64,000 nt of DNA from Candidatus Fermentithermobacillaceae bacterium (GCA_018052475.1 JAGPNG010000006.1:11071-75070), one strand, 5' to 3'. Numbered from the stretch's first letter, positions 8,423 to 17,257 are shown. The notes: a model not told the origin generated them from the letters alone. Translations and numbers: made by a program.

Positions 8423-10354
8423 ATGGAAGAAATCCAGCGAAAGGAAGGCGTTGATAAAAAACCAGTAGAGTCTATCCTTGCCACCGACGTCGGGTCGACC
8501 ACTACTAAAGCCATACTTATCGAGAAACGTGGCGATGAATACCGATTGGTAACTCGTGGAGAAATGCCGACCACAGTTGAGGAACCATGGGAAGATGTCA
8601 TGATCGGCGTCAAGAAAGCAATTCGGCGCATCGAGGAGCTTATCGATAGGCCAATTCTGGATGAGTCAGGCAATTTGATTCGGCCCAAAGAAGGTGACAA
8701 GGGGGTAGATATCTACGTTTCGACATCATCCGCAGGTGGAGGATTGCAGATGATGGTTGCAGGATTGGTAAAGACAATAAGTGCTAGTTCAGCCCACCGT
8801 GCTGCCTTAGGTGCAGGTGCGGTTGTGTTGGATGTAATCTCGGTAGATGACGGTAGATCACAGTCGGAGCAGATCACCAGGATTACAGAATTGCGGCCTG
8901 ACATTATCCTCATGTCAGGTGGTGTAGATGGCGGCTCAGTTGCTTATATAGCGTCAATTGCCGAGATTATAAAACAAGCGAACCCGCAGCCGAGGTTTGG
9001 TGCGACGTACAAACTGCCACTAATATACGCAGGCAATAAAGACGCCCAAGACCTTGTCATGGAAATATGCGGGGCGGACATGGACGTGCACATAGTCGAG
9101 AATTTGAGGCCGCGGCACGATATTGAAAACTTGGGACCTGCCAGAGAAGCCATTCATGAGATTTTCATGAATCACGTCATGGCTCAGGCTCCGGGGTACG
9201 GAACTCTTATGGAATGGGTTGATACGACGATTATGCCCACTCCTGGTGCAGTGGGTAAACTTATTATGCTCCTTGCAGAACGGAATAATGAGAACATCAT
9301 AGGTGTAGACATTGGCGGCGCTACTACTGACGTGTTTTCAAACTTCGAGGACACTTTCACCAGGACGGTATCTGCTAACCTAGGTATGAGCTATTCTATT
9401 TGCAACGTTTTGGAAGAAGCAGGTTTCGATAACATTATGCGATGGGTACCTTTCGAGGTCGACCATTCTCGCATCTCTGACTGGGTTGCAAACAAGATGA
9501 TAAGACCTACTACAATTCCACAAACAATGTACCACCTAATAGTTGAACAGGCTATTGCCAGGGAAGCGCTTCGCCTTAGTTTTGAACACCACAAGAGTCT
9601 CGCCAAGAAGGTAGAAAAAGAAGAGGTAGGACTTCAGATTGCGGGTCGAAGCAAGGTAGCATCGGCCACCGGCCGCGACATAATAGACATGCTCCATCTT
9701 GATATGCTAGTCGGTTCAGGCGGAGCTCTTTCGCATGCTCCGCGACGACAACAGGCTGCTTTGATGCTCATCGATGCATTTGAGCCTTCAGGGGTAACCT
9801 ATCTAGCCGTAGACTCGATATTCATGATGCCCCACCTTGGTGTTCTTTCCTCGGTATACCCAGACATAGCTGCCGAGGTTTTCGACAAAGACTGTCTTGT
9901 AAGACTAGGGACCGTAATAGCCCCGGTTGGATCGTTCAAACGTGGTCAGGTGGCAGCTACGGTTAAGATGACCATGGAAGATGGCACTGTAGTGGAGCAC
10001 AAGGTTACAGGAGGAGAGCTCCAGGTTATACCGTTAGGGGTCGGTGAAACTGCCGTCTGCAGGATACAACCTCACGGCGGGAACATAGATGTAGGCGCTG
10101 GAAAAGGCAGGGCATTGGAGAAAGAGATCCACGGCGGTCTGGTCGGTGTCATCCTAGATGGTAGAGGACGTCCCCTGGAGTTACCCGAAGATAACGTGGA
10201 ACGAATCAATTTGCTCACATCTTGGATTCAAGGTATGAACGCGTACCCAATGGATGCAATTCGTGAGCTGCAAGAAAAGTATCCGGCAAAGAGCTCGGAA
10301 GGTGGAAAGGGAGGGAAGAAGCGTGGCGGACTTTTTAGCAGATTTGCCGACTAA
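8423..10354 (+). CDS. MutL/GlmL-family (PF13941-like) ASKHA ATPase, copy 1
   Basis: A 643-residue protein of the family annotated as glutamate mutase accessory protein GlmL/MutL. It has an actin/Hsp70-type ATPase fold: phosphate-1 loop TDVGSTTTKA (21-30), STSSAGGGLQMMVAGL, the MSGGVDGG segment, phosphate-2 loop GVDIGGATTDVF (294-305) and adenosine motif VGSGGALSHAPRR (about 430-443). In glutamate fermenters GlmL is a chaperone beside a B12-dependent mutase, but no mutase subunit occurs anywhere in this window. The C-terminus ends in a Gly/Lys-rich tail. The next gene starts inside this one (32-base overlap), so the partner is made with it. A close paralogue lies at 12333-14195. The actual client is unknown. 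Confidence 0.85.
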   Translation: MEEIQRKEGVDKKPVESILATDVGSTTTKAILIEKRGDEYRLVTRGEMPTTVEEPWEDVMIGVKKAIRRIEELIDRPILDESGNLIRPKEGDKGVDIYVSTSSAGGGLQMMVAGLVKTISASSAHRAALGAGAVVLDVISVDDGRSQSEQITRITELRPDIILMSGGVDGGSVAYIASIAEIIKQANPQPRFGATYKLPLIYAGNKDAQDLVMEICGADMDVHIVENLRPRHDIENLGPAREAIHEIFMNHVMAQAPGYGTLMEWVDTTIMPTPGAVGKLIMLLAERNNENIIGVDIGGATTDVFSNFEDTFTRTVSANLGMSYSICNVLEEAGFDNIMRWVPFEVDHSRISDWVANKMIRPTTIPQTMYHLIVEQAIAREALRLSFEHHKSLAKKVEKEEVGLQIAGRSKVASATGRDIIDMLHLDMLVGSGGALSHAPRRQQAALMLIDAFEPSGVTYLAVDSIFMMPHLGVLSSVYPDIAAEVFDKDCLVRLGTVIAPVGSFKRGQVAATVKMTMEDGTVVEHKVTGGELQVIPLGVGETAVCRIQPHGGNIDVGAGKGRALEKEIHGGLVGVILDGRGRPLELPEDNVERINLLTSWIQGMNAYPMDAIRELQEKYPAKSSEGGKGGKKRGGLFSRFAD

Positions 10355-11681
10355 CGTTAAAAACCAGATTACACTTGTTAGAAAAACTCGCAAGCTGCCT
10401 CTCCCAGGAGAAGTGCTTGTTAAAGTGGGGGATATAGTAAAACCTGATACACCGATAGCCAAGATAGCTGTGAAGCCTGGGATTCCCTGGGTCATACCTG
10501 CCGCTAGACTGTTGGGAGTCGAGCCGGCTCAGCTTTCGAAGAGTATGTTGAAAGAAATAGGCGATTCGGTTAAGACGAAAGAAGTCTTTGCCAGGGCGGA
10601 GCAGGGGCTATATGGTAGAAAAGAACTGGAATCTCCTACAGATGGCGTTATAGAGTCGATATCCGACCGGTCTGGAAGGGTAACTATACGCGAGGAATTT
10701 GGCAAAGAGGAGCCTCCTGTCACCTTCGATGTCGCCTTTGAGATTAAGTGTAAGCCCGAGGAATTGCCGCAACACATGCTAAGGACAGTGGGACAAGAGG
10801 TAAAGAAAGACCAGATGATCGCAAAAAAGGGCGAGGCTCAGGCTTTCTTTACTAAGACAGCGCTTGCGCCTGTATCCGGAATAATATCTGATATCGATAC
10901 CAAAACCGGAAAAGTCACCATTTCGCGTCCCTTCAGAGAAGTCATAGTCAACGCTTATATTGAGGGACGTGTTTCAGAAGTAATGGAAACGCGTGGATGT
11001 GTCATTGAGACGCCGGGGATCAAAATCAACGGTATTTTTGGCCTTGGCCGTGAGACCCATGGTGAGATCAGAGTGCTTGTAAATGGACCGGACCAAGTTC
11101 TAGAAGCTGACATGATAACCAGTGACTGCAAAGACAAGATAATCATCGGCGGCTCTTTTGCCACGAATGACGCCCTTTCAAAAGCCATAGAGGTTGGAGC
11201 CAAAGGAGTTGTAACAGGCACGGCGAACTACTTCAATCTCACTCAGTCGTTGGGCGTAAAACTCGGAATAGGCATTACGGGCCAAGAAGACATACCTCTA
11301 ACCGTAATTCTCATGGAAGGCTTTGGGCACCTAAACATGAGAAGGGAAGTATGGGAAACCCTGGCGGCTCTTGAGGGAATGACGGCGTCTATGAATGGTG
11401 CAACTCAGATCAGAGCGGGAGCTATAAGACCCGAGATAATCGTTTCGTTCTTTGGTTATGAAGGCGAATTAGCTAAGCCGGTGCGGTACGATATCGATCT
11501 GAAGCAAGGTGCAGAAATACGGATCGTAAGCGAGCCTTACTTTGGTGCGGTAGGGACTATTGCGGAAATTACAAAAGAGCCCATGATGATAGAGACCGAA
11601 GCAAAAGTGCCGGTCGTCAAAGTACTGCTTGCAAATGGCGAACAAGTTGTGGTGCCAAGGGCAAACGTAGAGATGTTGTAA
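10323..11681 (+). CDS. Barrel-sandwich/KOW protein partner of MutL-family ATPase, copy 1 (duplicated barrel)
   Basis: No named family is recognised. The 452-residue protein starts KTRKLPLPGEVLVKVGD, a lipoyl/barrel-sandwich-like strand pattern with the usual valine-gly-asp turn. It has a second such unit (about 65-145: SPTDGVIESISDRSG) and a third (about 150-225: APVSGIISDIDTKTG), then a conserved core (GIFGLGRETHGE, GGSFATNDAL, GQEDIPLTVILMEGFG, NGATQIRAG). A KOW-like C-terminus ends VVVPRANVEML. No biotin/lipoyl-type Met-Lys is present. Compared with copy 2 it carries one extra barrel unit of about 78 residues. Start GTG 10323 has AAAGGGAGGG 7 bases upstream; the longer frame reading has no such site. 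It overlaps the ATPase gene by 32 bases. Confidence 0.8.
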   Translation: MADFLADLPTNVKNQITLVRKTRKLPLPGEVLVKVGDIVKPDTPIAKIAVKPGIPWVIPAARLLGVEPAQLSKSMLKEIGDSVKTKEVFARAEQGLYGRKELESPTDGVIESISDRSGRVTIREEFGKEEPPVTFDVAFEIKCKPEELPQHMLRTVGQEVKKDQMIAKKGEAQAFFTKTALAPVSGIISDIDTKTGKVTISRPFREVIVNAYIEGRVSEVMETRGCVIETPGIKINGIFGLGRETHGEIRVLVNGPDQVLEADMITSDCKDKIIIGGSFATNDALSKAIEVGAKGVVTGTANYFNLTQSLGVKLGIGITGQEDIPLTVILMEGFGHLNMRREVWETLAALEGMTASMNGATQIRAGAIRPEIIVSFFGYEGELAKPVRYDIDLKQGAEIRIVSEPYFGAVGTIAEITKEPMMIETEAKVPVVKVLLANGEQVVVPRANVEML

Positions 11682-11746
11682 GATGGCGCAAAAAAGAGTT
11701 CTACTTGCCAGGCTAGCTCCCAACTATATTGCGGTGCCACATTGGA

Positions 11747-11776
11747 TTGGCCAACTTGACAAAAGTGATGTACAAT
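11747..11776 (+). promoter_or_regulatory. Possible promoter before the small gene at 11820
   Basis: TACAAT (11771-11776) is a good -10 box and TTGGCC (11747-11752) an acceptable -35 at 18 bases. A perfect TTGACA at 11756 lies only 9 bases from the -10, too close to be its partner. The transcript would start about 35 bases before ATG 11820. This would give the second half of the locus its own promoter. Confidence 0.35.
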
Positions 11777-11819
11777 ATGAGGGTTACAAGCTATCCGGAA
11801 CCAGGAGGAGGTGTCATAG

Positions 11820-12242
11820 ATGCTGAAATTTCATGAGCCAATTGACGAATCTAGACGGGATGAGATCATAGAAGCTATTGCGGCTCGGATTGTGCAGTTC
11901 GGAATGACAGTTCCTGCGATCTTCTTTCTCGAGATGAACAAGCCCCTCAGTTATTTTGGAGGACAGGCCATGCACTTTTTTGCGCCTATCGTTGGCGTGT
12001 TTTTTGAGACTTTCGAAGACTATGCCTACTTTTTCGATCAGCGAGATAATGTGGAACTTTTGATTCAGCGCCTTGAACTCGCAGCTATGGAGGAAGAAGC
12101 TGAACGCAAAGCGGAAAAGGAAAGCAAAAAGAAAGCAAAGCAATTAAGGAGAGCTAAGAAGGGTTCCATGATAGACGAGGCCTTGAAAATGGATAGCGAT
12201 AAGAGTAGCGGATCCAAACCAGAGGAAACAATTGAAAATTAG
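11820..12242 (+). CDS. Small conserved-looking protein between the two ATPase modules, function unknown
   Basis: The 140-residue protein is not assigned to a named family. Residues 1-25 form an acidic/basic helix (MLKFHEPIDESRRDEIIEAI). Residues 27-70 are rich in Phe, Pro and Gly with short hydrophobic runs (VPAIFFLEMNKPLSYFGG, HFFAPIVGVFF), too broken for an ordinary transmembrane helix but suited to membrane or protein contact. Residues 75-125 form a strongly charged Lys/Glu helix. GGAGGAGGT sits about 7 bases before the ATG, an excellent ribosome site. Placement exactly between two copies of the ATPase/barrel pair, all on one strand, suggests a shared role. Confidence 0.8.
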   Translation: MLKFHEPIDESRRDEIIEAIAARIVQFGMTVPAIFFLEMNKPLSYFGGQAMHFFAPIVGVFFETFEDYAYFFDQRDNVELLIQRLELAAMEEEAERKAEKESKKKAKQLRRAKKGSMIDEALKMDSDKSSGSKPEETIEN

Positions 12243-12332
12243 TCGAAGACTAAGAGGATTTAAAGACCAGATGTCGTAGTTTATATGTTAGGTATTTACG
12301 CTACATGTGGCAGCGAGGGAGGGGAAGAGTTC

Positions 12333-14195
12333 GTGCAGGAAGAAAAAACTGCGTTCACGCCAGATACAGAAATCAATACTGTTCTGGCCACCGACTGCGG
12401 TTCGACTACAACAAAAGCTATCCTCATCGAGAAGGTTGAAGACGAGTATCGCCTTATTGTAAGGGGAGAGGCACCAACCACAGTAGAGGCACCTTTTGAA
12501 GATGTTACAATGGGTGCGAGAAACGCCATCAGAGAGATCGAGGAACTTACGGGTAGGCGTTTTTTGAGTGACACAGGAGTTATTACTCCTAGACAACCGG
12601 ATGGGTCAGGTGCCGACATCTTCATGTCAACGTCTTCTGCAGGCGGAGGATTGCAGATGATGGTAGCTGGCGTTGTCAAGACTATGACCGCAGAATCGGC
12701 AGCGAGAGCCGCTCTTGGAGCAGGCGCAATAGTAATGGATGTTATTTCAGTCGATGACGGAAGAAAACCTCACGAGAAAATCCAAAGAATCCGGCATCTG
12801 AGACCGGATATGATCCTTCTTTCCGGGGGGATCGACGGGGGCACAATAACACACGTTGTTGAGATTGCAGAGCTTATTTCTGCCGCCGAACCCAAGCCGA
12901 GACTTGGGATAGGGTATAAGCTACCTGTAATCTATGCCGGGAATAAACATGCGAGAAAGCATATCGAAGAGATCCTTGGCGAAAAAACAGACCTCAGGGT
13001 AGTAGATAACCTAAGACCTGTTTTGGAGAGAGAGGTCCTTGGGCCTGCCAGGGAAGCTATCCACAATCTTTTCATGGAACACGTTATGGCGCAGGCACCT
13101 GGGTATAATAAGCTTATGACCTGGACGCCTGTTCCTATAATGCCGACTCCTGGTGCTGTGGGTAACTGCATGCAAACAGCAGCCAAAGAGTATGACATGA
13201 GCGTTATAGGTGTCGATATCGGAGGAGCCACTACTGACGTGTTTTCAGTGTTTGGAGACTTCTTCAATAGAACCGTATCGGCAAACCTAGGGATGAGTTA
13301 TTCGATTTGCAACGTGCTTCTCGAGGCGGGAATGGCTAATATTTCGAGATGGATCCCGTTTTCCATTGATGAAGCAGACCTCAGAAATAGGATCAGGAAT
13401 AAGATGATCCGTCCTACCACGATTCCACAGACTCTAGACGACCTTATACTCGAGCAAGGAATTGCCCGTGAGGCCCTTCGCCTTGCATTTGTTCACCACA
13501 AGAGCCTTGCTGTAGGCTTGAGAGGTGTTCACAAGGAAAGGACCATTGGCGATACGTTTGAGCAATCGGGTTCAGGAGAAACATACATCAACATGGCAGA
13601 TCTGGGCATGTTGATTGGATCGGGAGGGACGCTTTCTCACGCACCTAGGCGTGCACAAGCTGCAATGATGCTGTTGGATGCGTTCCAACCAGAAGCTGAG
13701 ACCATGCTGGCAGTTGACTCCATTTTCATGATGCCGCAACTGGGGATTCTTGCTTCGGTTCATCCTAAAGCAGCGATGCAAGTCTTTGACAGAGACTGTC
13801 TGGTAAAACTAGGCACCTCCATTGCTCCAATAGGTCCTAGCGGCAACCTGCAATTCGGAGAGCCATGTGTCACAGTGACAATTGACTACAACGGTGAGAC
13901 TATCGAGGAATCTGTTCCTTACGGTTCAATGAAAGTCGTAAAGATTCCTGAAAACGTCACGGTTGATGCAGTTATTCATCCTACAAGGCAGTTTGATGTA
14001 GGCAAGGGGCACGGGCGTGTTGTTGAAACCAAGGTAAACGGCGGCGTAGTTGGAGTAGTGATAGACTGCCGTGGACGTCCTCTCGCCCTTCCCGATGATC
14101 CGATTTTGAGAAGTCAGAAACTGTTAGAGTGGTTTACGGCTATGGACATGTATCCGGCAGATGTACTTAAGAAATATGCGGACAAAGGCATATAG
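12333..14195 (+). CDS. MutL/GlmL-family (PF13941-like) ASKHA ATPase, copy 2
   Basis: A 620-residue paralogue of the gene at 8423, readily alignable over its whole length. It has phosphate-1 TDCGSTTTKA near the N-terminus, MSTSSAGGGLQMMVAGVVK, SGGIDGG, GVDIGGATTDVF (293-304) and IGSGGTLSHAPRR. Both copies keep every nucleotide-binding loop, so both should bind ATP. Copy 2 has an insert at about 400-415 and lacks the Gly/Lys tail. GTG 12333 is chosen over ATG 12285 because GGGAGGGGAAG lies just upstream and it gives the same N-terminal length as copy 1. The barrel partner begins 17 bases after the stop. No mutase subunit accompanies it. Confidence 0.85.
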   Translation: MQEEKTAFTPDTEINTVLATDCGSTTTKAILIEKVEDEYRLIVRGEAPTTVEAPFEDVTMGARNAIREIEELTGRRFLSDTGVITPRQPDGSGADIFMSTSSAGGGLQMMVAGVVKTMTAESAARAALGAGAIVMDVISVDDGRKPHEKIQRIRHLRPDMILLSGGIDGGTITHVVEIAELISAAEPKPRLGIGYKLPVIYAGNKHARKHIEEILGEKTDLRVVDNLRPVLEREVLGPAREAIHNLFMEHVMAQAPGYNKLMTWTPVPIMPTPGAVGNCMQTAAKEYDMSVIGVDIGGATTDVFSVFGDFFNRTVSANLGMSYSICNVLLEAGMANISRWIPFSIDEADLRNRIRNKMIRPTTIPQTLDDLILEQGIAREALRLAFVHHKSLAVGLRGVHKERTIGDTFEQSGSGETYINMADLGMLIGSGGTLSHAPRRAQAAMMLLDAFQPEAETMLAVDSIFMMPQLGILASVHPKAAMQVFDRDCLVKLGTSIAPIGPSGNLQFGEPCVTVTIDYNGETIEESVPYGSMKVVKIPENVTVDAVIHPTRQFDVGKGHGRVVETKVNGGVVGVVIDCRGRPLALPDDPILRSQKLLEWFTAMDMYPADVLKKYADKGI

Positions 14196-14212
14196 AGGGG
14201 AGGAAGGAGTAA

Positions 14213-15337
14213 ATGGCACACGCATATACACCAGGGCTAAAAGTTACGGAAAAGGCGGTTATTAGAAAGACCCGGCGCCTTCCTATCCTCGGCGAAGTTT
14301 TGGTTGAAAAGGGGCAGAAAGTTTCGCCCAGCACAGTTGTAGCGAGAACCAGTATTCCGGGCAATCCGCAGACTGTTAATGTCGCCAATATTCTAGGTGT
14401 AGAACCCGAAGATGTTGTGGAATACATGCTAAAAAAAGAAGGCGACTATGTTCACCAAGGAGAGATCTTGGCACAGTATAGTTCTTTCTTTGGTCTTTTC
14501 AAGCGTGAGGCAAGGTCGCCGGTAGAGGGCACAATAGAGATGATCTCGAAGGTTACCGGGCAGGTAACCCTCAGAGAACCTCCGATTCCCGTTGAGGTCG
14601 ACGCCTATATCGAAGGCGTGGTCGAGGAAGTGTTGCCAAGAGAGGGCGTAGTCGTTCTCACAGAGGGTGCCTTTATACAGGGGATTTTCGGTGTAGGCGG
14701 CGAGACGAATGGGGTAGTACGGGTGGCAGTCGAGTCTCCTAGCGATGTACTTGAAGCTTCCCACATAAAGAGCGACGATGCAGATAAAGTGTTGGTCGGT
14801 GGTTCGCTCGTGACAGCAGATGCAATTAAAAAGGCGGGCGAGGTAGGGGCTCGAGGTATTGTGGCAGGTGGTATCATAGACCATGACTTAGTTGAGTATC
14901 TGGGCTTCGATATTGGAGTCGCCATTACAGGTCACGAGGATGTTCCTGTTACTGTCATCATCACCGAAGGTTTCGGACAAATGAGGATGGCAGATAGGAC
15001 TTTTTCTCTTCTCCAAAAACTCAGCGGATTCAAAGCCTGTATCAACGGTGCTACACAGATTAGGGCGGGGGTCATGCGACCCGAGATAATAGTCCCAGGA
15101 TATCAGGCAAGCTCCTCAGGAGCTGATGACCAGGATTTGGCTCAAGGGTTGGTTGTCGGAACGCCAATAAGGATTATTAGAGAGCCCTACTTTGGTCTGT
15201 TGGCTGAGGTTGTCGAATTGCCGCCTGAGCTTCAGGTTATTGAGTCTGAGTCTAAAGTCAGAATTCTCAAAGCTAAGCTGGAGGATGGAACCATAGTTAC
15301 TGTTCCACGGGCAAACGTTGAGATAATCGAAGCTTAA
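14213..15337 (+). CDS. Barrel-sandwich/KOW protein partner of MutL-family ATPase, copy 2
   Basis: A 374-residue paralogue of the protein at 10323. It has the first barrel segment (KTRRLPILGEVLVEKGQ), one further barrel unit (ARSPVEGTIEMISKVTG), the conserved core (GIFGVGGETNG, GGSLVTADAIKKAGEVGARG, TGHEDVPVTVIITEGFG, NGATQIRAG) and the KOW-like end (VVPRANVEII equivalent, here TVPRANVEII). It lacks the extra barrel of copy 1, which may be the ancestral state. No signal peptide or membrane helix is seen, so it should be cytoplasmic unless recruited by the upstream membrane protein. GGAAGGAG lies 5 bases before ATG. It is the last gene of the locus; a strong terminator follows. Confidence 0.8.
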   Translation: MAHAYTPGLKVTEKAVIRKTRRLPILGEVLVEKGQKVSPSTVVARTSIPGNPQTVNVANILGVEPEDVVEYMLKKEGDYVHQGEILAQYSSFFGLFKREARSPVEGTIEMISKVTGQVTLREPPIPVEVDAYIEGVVEEVLPREGVVVLTEGAFIQGIFGVGGETNGVVRVAVESPSDVLEASHIKSDDADKVLVGGSLVTADAIKKAGEVGARGIVAGGIIDHDLVEYLGFDIGVAITGHEDVPVTVIITEGFGQMRMADRTFSLLQKLSGFKACINGATQIRAGVMRPEIIVPGYQASSSGADDQDLAQGLVVGTPIRIIREPYFGLLAEVVELPPELQVIESESKVRILKAKLEDGTIVTVPRANVEIIEA

Positions 15338-15391
15338 GGCTATTTTGGCGAATGTAGAAGATAAAAAGGAACAGTAATGCGCTGAAAAACT

Positions 15392-15430
15392 AAGGGACGA
15401 CAGAGCCAAAACGGCTCTATCGTCCCTTTC
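15392..15430 (+). terminator. Rho-independent terminator after the duplicated module locus
   Basis: AAGGGACGA-c-AGAGCC, loop AAAAC, then GGCTCT-a-TCGTCCCTT forms a 15-pair hairpin with one C/A mismatch, followed by a short T run. It lies 54 bases after the stop of the copy 2 barrel protein and separates this locus from the DUF483/UDG operon. Confidence 0.85.
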
Positions 15431-15520
15431 AAATTTGTGAGGTGCATCTTTCTTTTTTTGCTCTGCGACTTAGAGGGTTACATTATAAAGGCGCAGAACC
15501 ATTTTAAGTGGCGATGACTG

Positions 15521-15526
15521 TATAAT
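15521..15526 (+). promoter_or_regulatory. Probable -10 box of the DUF483-like/udg/tsa operon
   Basis: A consensus TATAAT lies about 85 bases before the first gene of the operon and downstream of the terminator. ACTGTATAAT here is also found at the pcrA promoter. No convincing -35 box lies at 16-18 bases, so the call rests on the -10 and the position between operons. Confidence 0.4.
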
Positions 15527-15611
15527 ATATGATGAGAGCGCGCAGATGGCCTAGATCCAATCGGAAGGAGGATCAAAGGGCAGGTGAGTGTAACTAGAGC
15601 CTGCCGGAGAC

Positions 15612-16562
15612 ATGGAATACCAAATTGTGCAGGAGTTTATGGAGGAATCTGCAATACCTCTGGGATGCAAGTTTGACGACTTCTTGCCCGTTGTTTTAGA
15701 TGTGCGTAAGGCTGCACAGATCATAGTACCTGCTGAATTACCAGATGCCGCCATTCTTGGTGCTACCATAGATAGTCGATTTCGCAACGAAATAGAAGGC
15801 AAGAAGAGTTTCGGGGAGTCTTTTAGCAACTACGTGAAAAAGAAAGCAGGAAGACTTGGACGAGACGACAAAGTGAAAGAAGCTCGAATGAAGACCGAAC
15901 TTTTGAGAGAACTCTATACAAAGGTGGTCGAGGGTTCGGTTTCCTACAACCTATATATGGACTGGATCGACAGACTGGGACTTCAGAAAAAGATACTAGA
16001 ATCTCGGCCGACTATACGGGAAGTGTACATTTTCAAGGATGATTCAGTATCGGTTGAATTAGAAGAATTGCAGGACATGCGCAAGGATATAAGGTGGGAA
16101 GCGTGGCGATACCCAAATATCTCCGCGCCTGTGTCATTGCGAGCGTTCCCTGAAGAAAGCAACCCTGCATTTTTAAGAAAGATCGGAGACATACTTGGCT
16201 TTCCTGCCTGTTGCATAGATAGGTATATCTTCGATAGGGGTTCTGCGGTCCTGAGTCCCGAAGTAAGGGCTGCCAACCAGATAATACATGCTGAGAGCCC
16301 CGAAGAAGTGAACAAGTTTGCTTACTTTACGAAAGATTTCTTCCCGTGCCAGCCAGACTGCGAGTCAGCTGTACAAATAGGAAAGGCTATGTATGAGAAA
16401 CTCAAAGATATTAGTCCAGAATTAGGGGAACTATATTTGAAGCACCTAAGTGACAACTTAGAACTGGTCAGAAGATATCCTGAAATCATAGAAGAGAGAA
16501 TAAGGAGCCTGGAAAGCCAGAGTCATAGAGAAGAAGGGGATCACGTTGACGACAAAGAGTGA
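15612..16562 (+). CDS. DUF483-like cysteine-motif protein
   Basis: The 316-residue protein is best matched, from memory, to DUF483-type proteins. It has LGFPACCIDRY near residues 197-207 and FFPCQPDCESA near 245-255, two cysteine pairs that could bind a metal or Fe-S cluster. The rest is helical and charged, with no signal peptide or membrane helix. The function is not known. Its stop lies 17 bases inside the uracil-DNA glycosylase reading frame start, so the two are translationally coupled, which hints at a nucleic-acid role; this is inference. It opens the operon that runs through tsaE, tsaB and rimI. ATG 15612 is the first start; its ribosome site is weak. Confidence 0.65.
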   Translation: MEYQIVQEFMEESAIPLGCKFDDFLPVVLDVRKAAQIIVPAELPDAAILGATIDSRFRNEIEGKKSFGESFSNYVKKKAGRLGRDDKVKEARMKTELLRELYTKVVEGSVSYNLYMDWIDRLGLQKKILESRPTIREVYIFKDDSVSVELEELQDMRKDIRWEAWRYPNISAPVSLRAFPEESNPAFLRKIGDILGFPACCIDRYIFDRGSAVLSPEVRAANQIIHAESPEEVNKFAYFTKDFFPCQPDCESAVQIGKAMYEKLKDISPELGELYLKHLSDNLELVRRYPEIIEERIRSLESQSHREEGDHVDDKE

Positions 16563-17238
16563 GTGGCTTCAACGTCCTCTTTTCGACTATCCCGATAAGA
16601 TTGAAAGAAGCGACTTAGAGGAACGAGTTTCGGCAGTTGAACTGACCCCTGCTAAGGGACCTACGAGTATAGGCGACTTGGGGGCTTTGAGAGAGCGCGT
16701 ACTTCAGTGTAAAAAGTGCCAGCTTAGACAAGGAGCAAAAGGTGTCGTCTTTGGTGAAGGCAACCGCCAAGCACGCATAATGTTCATAGGAGAAGCACCG
16801 GGGAAAACAGAGGACGACACAGGGAAGCCTTTTGTCGGGCGGGCAGGACAGCTTCTAGACTCCATGTTGGAAGGTCATGGGTTCGCAAGAAGCGATGTTT
16901 TCATAACGAATATAGTCAAGTGCCGTCCGCCGGGAAACAGGATGCCGACCGACGAAGAAGTCAAGGCGTGTCTTCCTAATCTCACAGCCCAGATTCACCT
17001 GGTTAAACCTTGGATAATCGTTCTTCTCGGGGCTCTTTCTTGTCAAACTCTTATAGATCCGGGTTTGAGAGTTACGAGAGATAGAGGTAAGTGGTTTGAA
17101 AAAGATGGAATCAACTATTTGGTTACATTTCATCCCGCGGCAGTCTTGCGGGATGAGGCTGGCAAGAAACCTCTTATGCTGGATGATATGAAGAGTCTCA
17201 AAATGAAATATGATGAACTAGCCAACCAACGTACTTAA
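16546..17238 (+). CDS. Family 4 uracil-DNA glycosylase (Fe-S)
   Basis: A 230-residue thermostable-type UDG that removes uracil arising from cytosine deamination. C55, C58, C126 and C142 are the four [4Fe-4S] ligands with family spacing (CKKC, then KCRPPGNR and ACLPNL). GEAPG (82-86) is the active-site motif and TFHPAAVLR holds the conserved HPA segment. The N-terminal 45 residues are a longer leader than in many homologues. The TTG start at 16546 lies inside the preceding gene, with GAAGGGGA 5 bases upstream. tsaE follows after 19 bases. Confidence 0.92.
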   Translation: MTTKSEWLQRPLFDYPDKIERSDLEERVSAVELTPAKGPTSIGDLGALRERVLQCKKCQLRQGAKGVVFGEGNRQARIMFIGEAPGKTEDDTGKPFVGRAGQLLDSMLEGHGFARSDVFITNIVKCRPPGNRMPTDEEVKACLPNLTAQIHLVKPWIIVLLGALSCQTLIDPGLRVTRDRGKWFEKDGINYLVTFHPAAVLRDEAGKKPLMLDDMKSLKMKYDELANQRT

Positions 17239-17257
17239 GAGAGACTATAACGCACAA

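Noticed and set aside
11756-11776. Consensus TTGACA followed by TACAAT
   Set aside because: Only 9 bases apart, too close for one promoter. TTGGCC at 18 bases was used instead.
11683-11826. 47-codon frame between the first barrel gene and the small central gene, ending RRRCHRC
   Set aside because: No ribosome site, and it runs through the probable promoter and the ribosome site of the 11820 gene. Most likely chance.
10323-15337. Barrel-sandwich proteins as biotin or lipoyl carriers
   Set aside because: No Met-Lys or Asp-Lys attachment motif sits at the hairpin turns, so they are more likely structural barrels.
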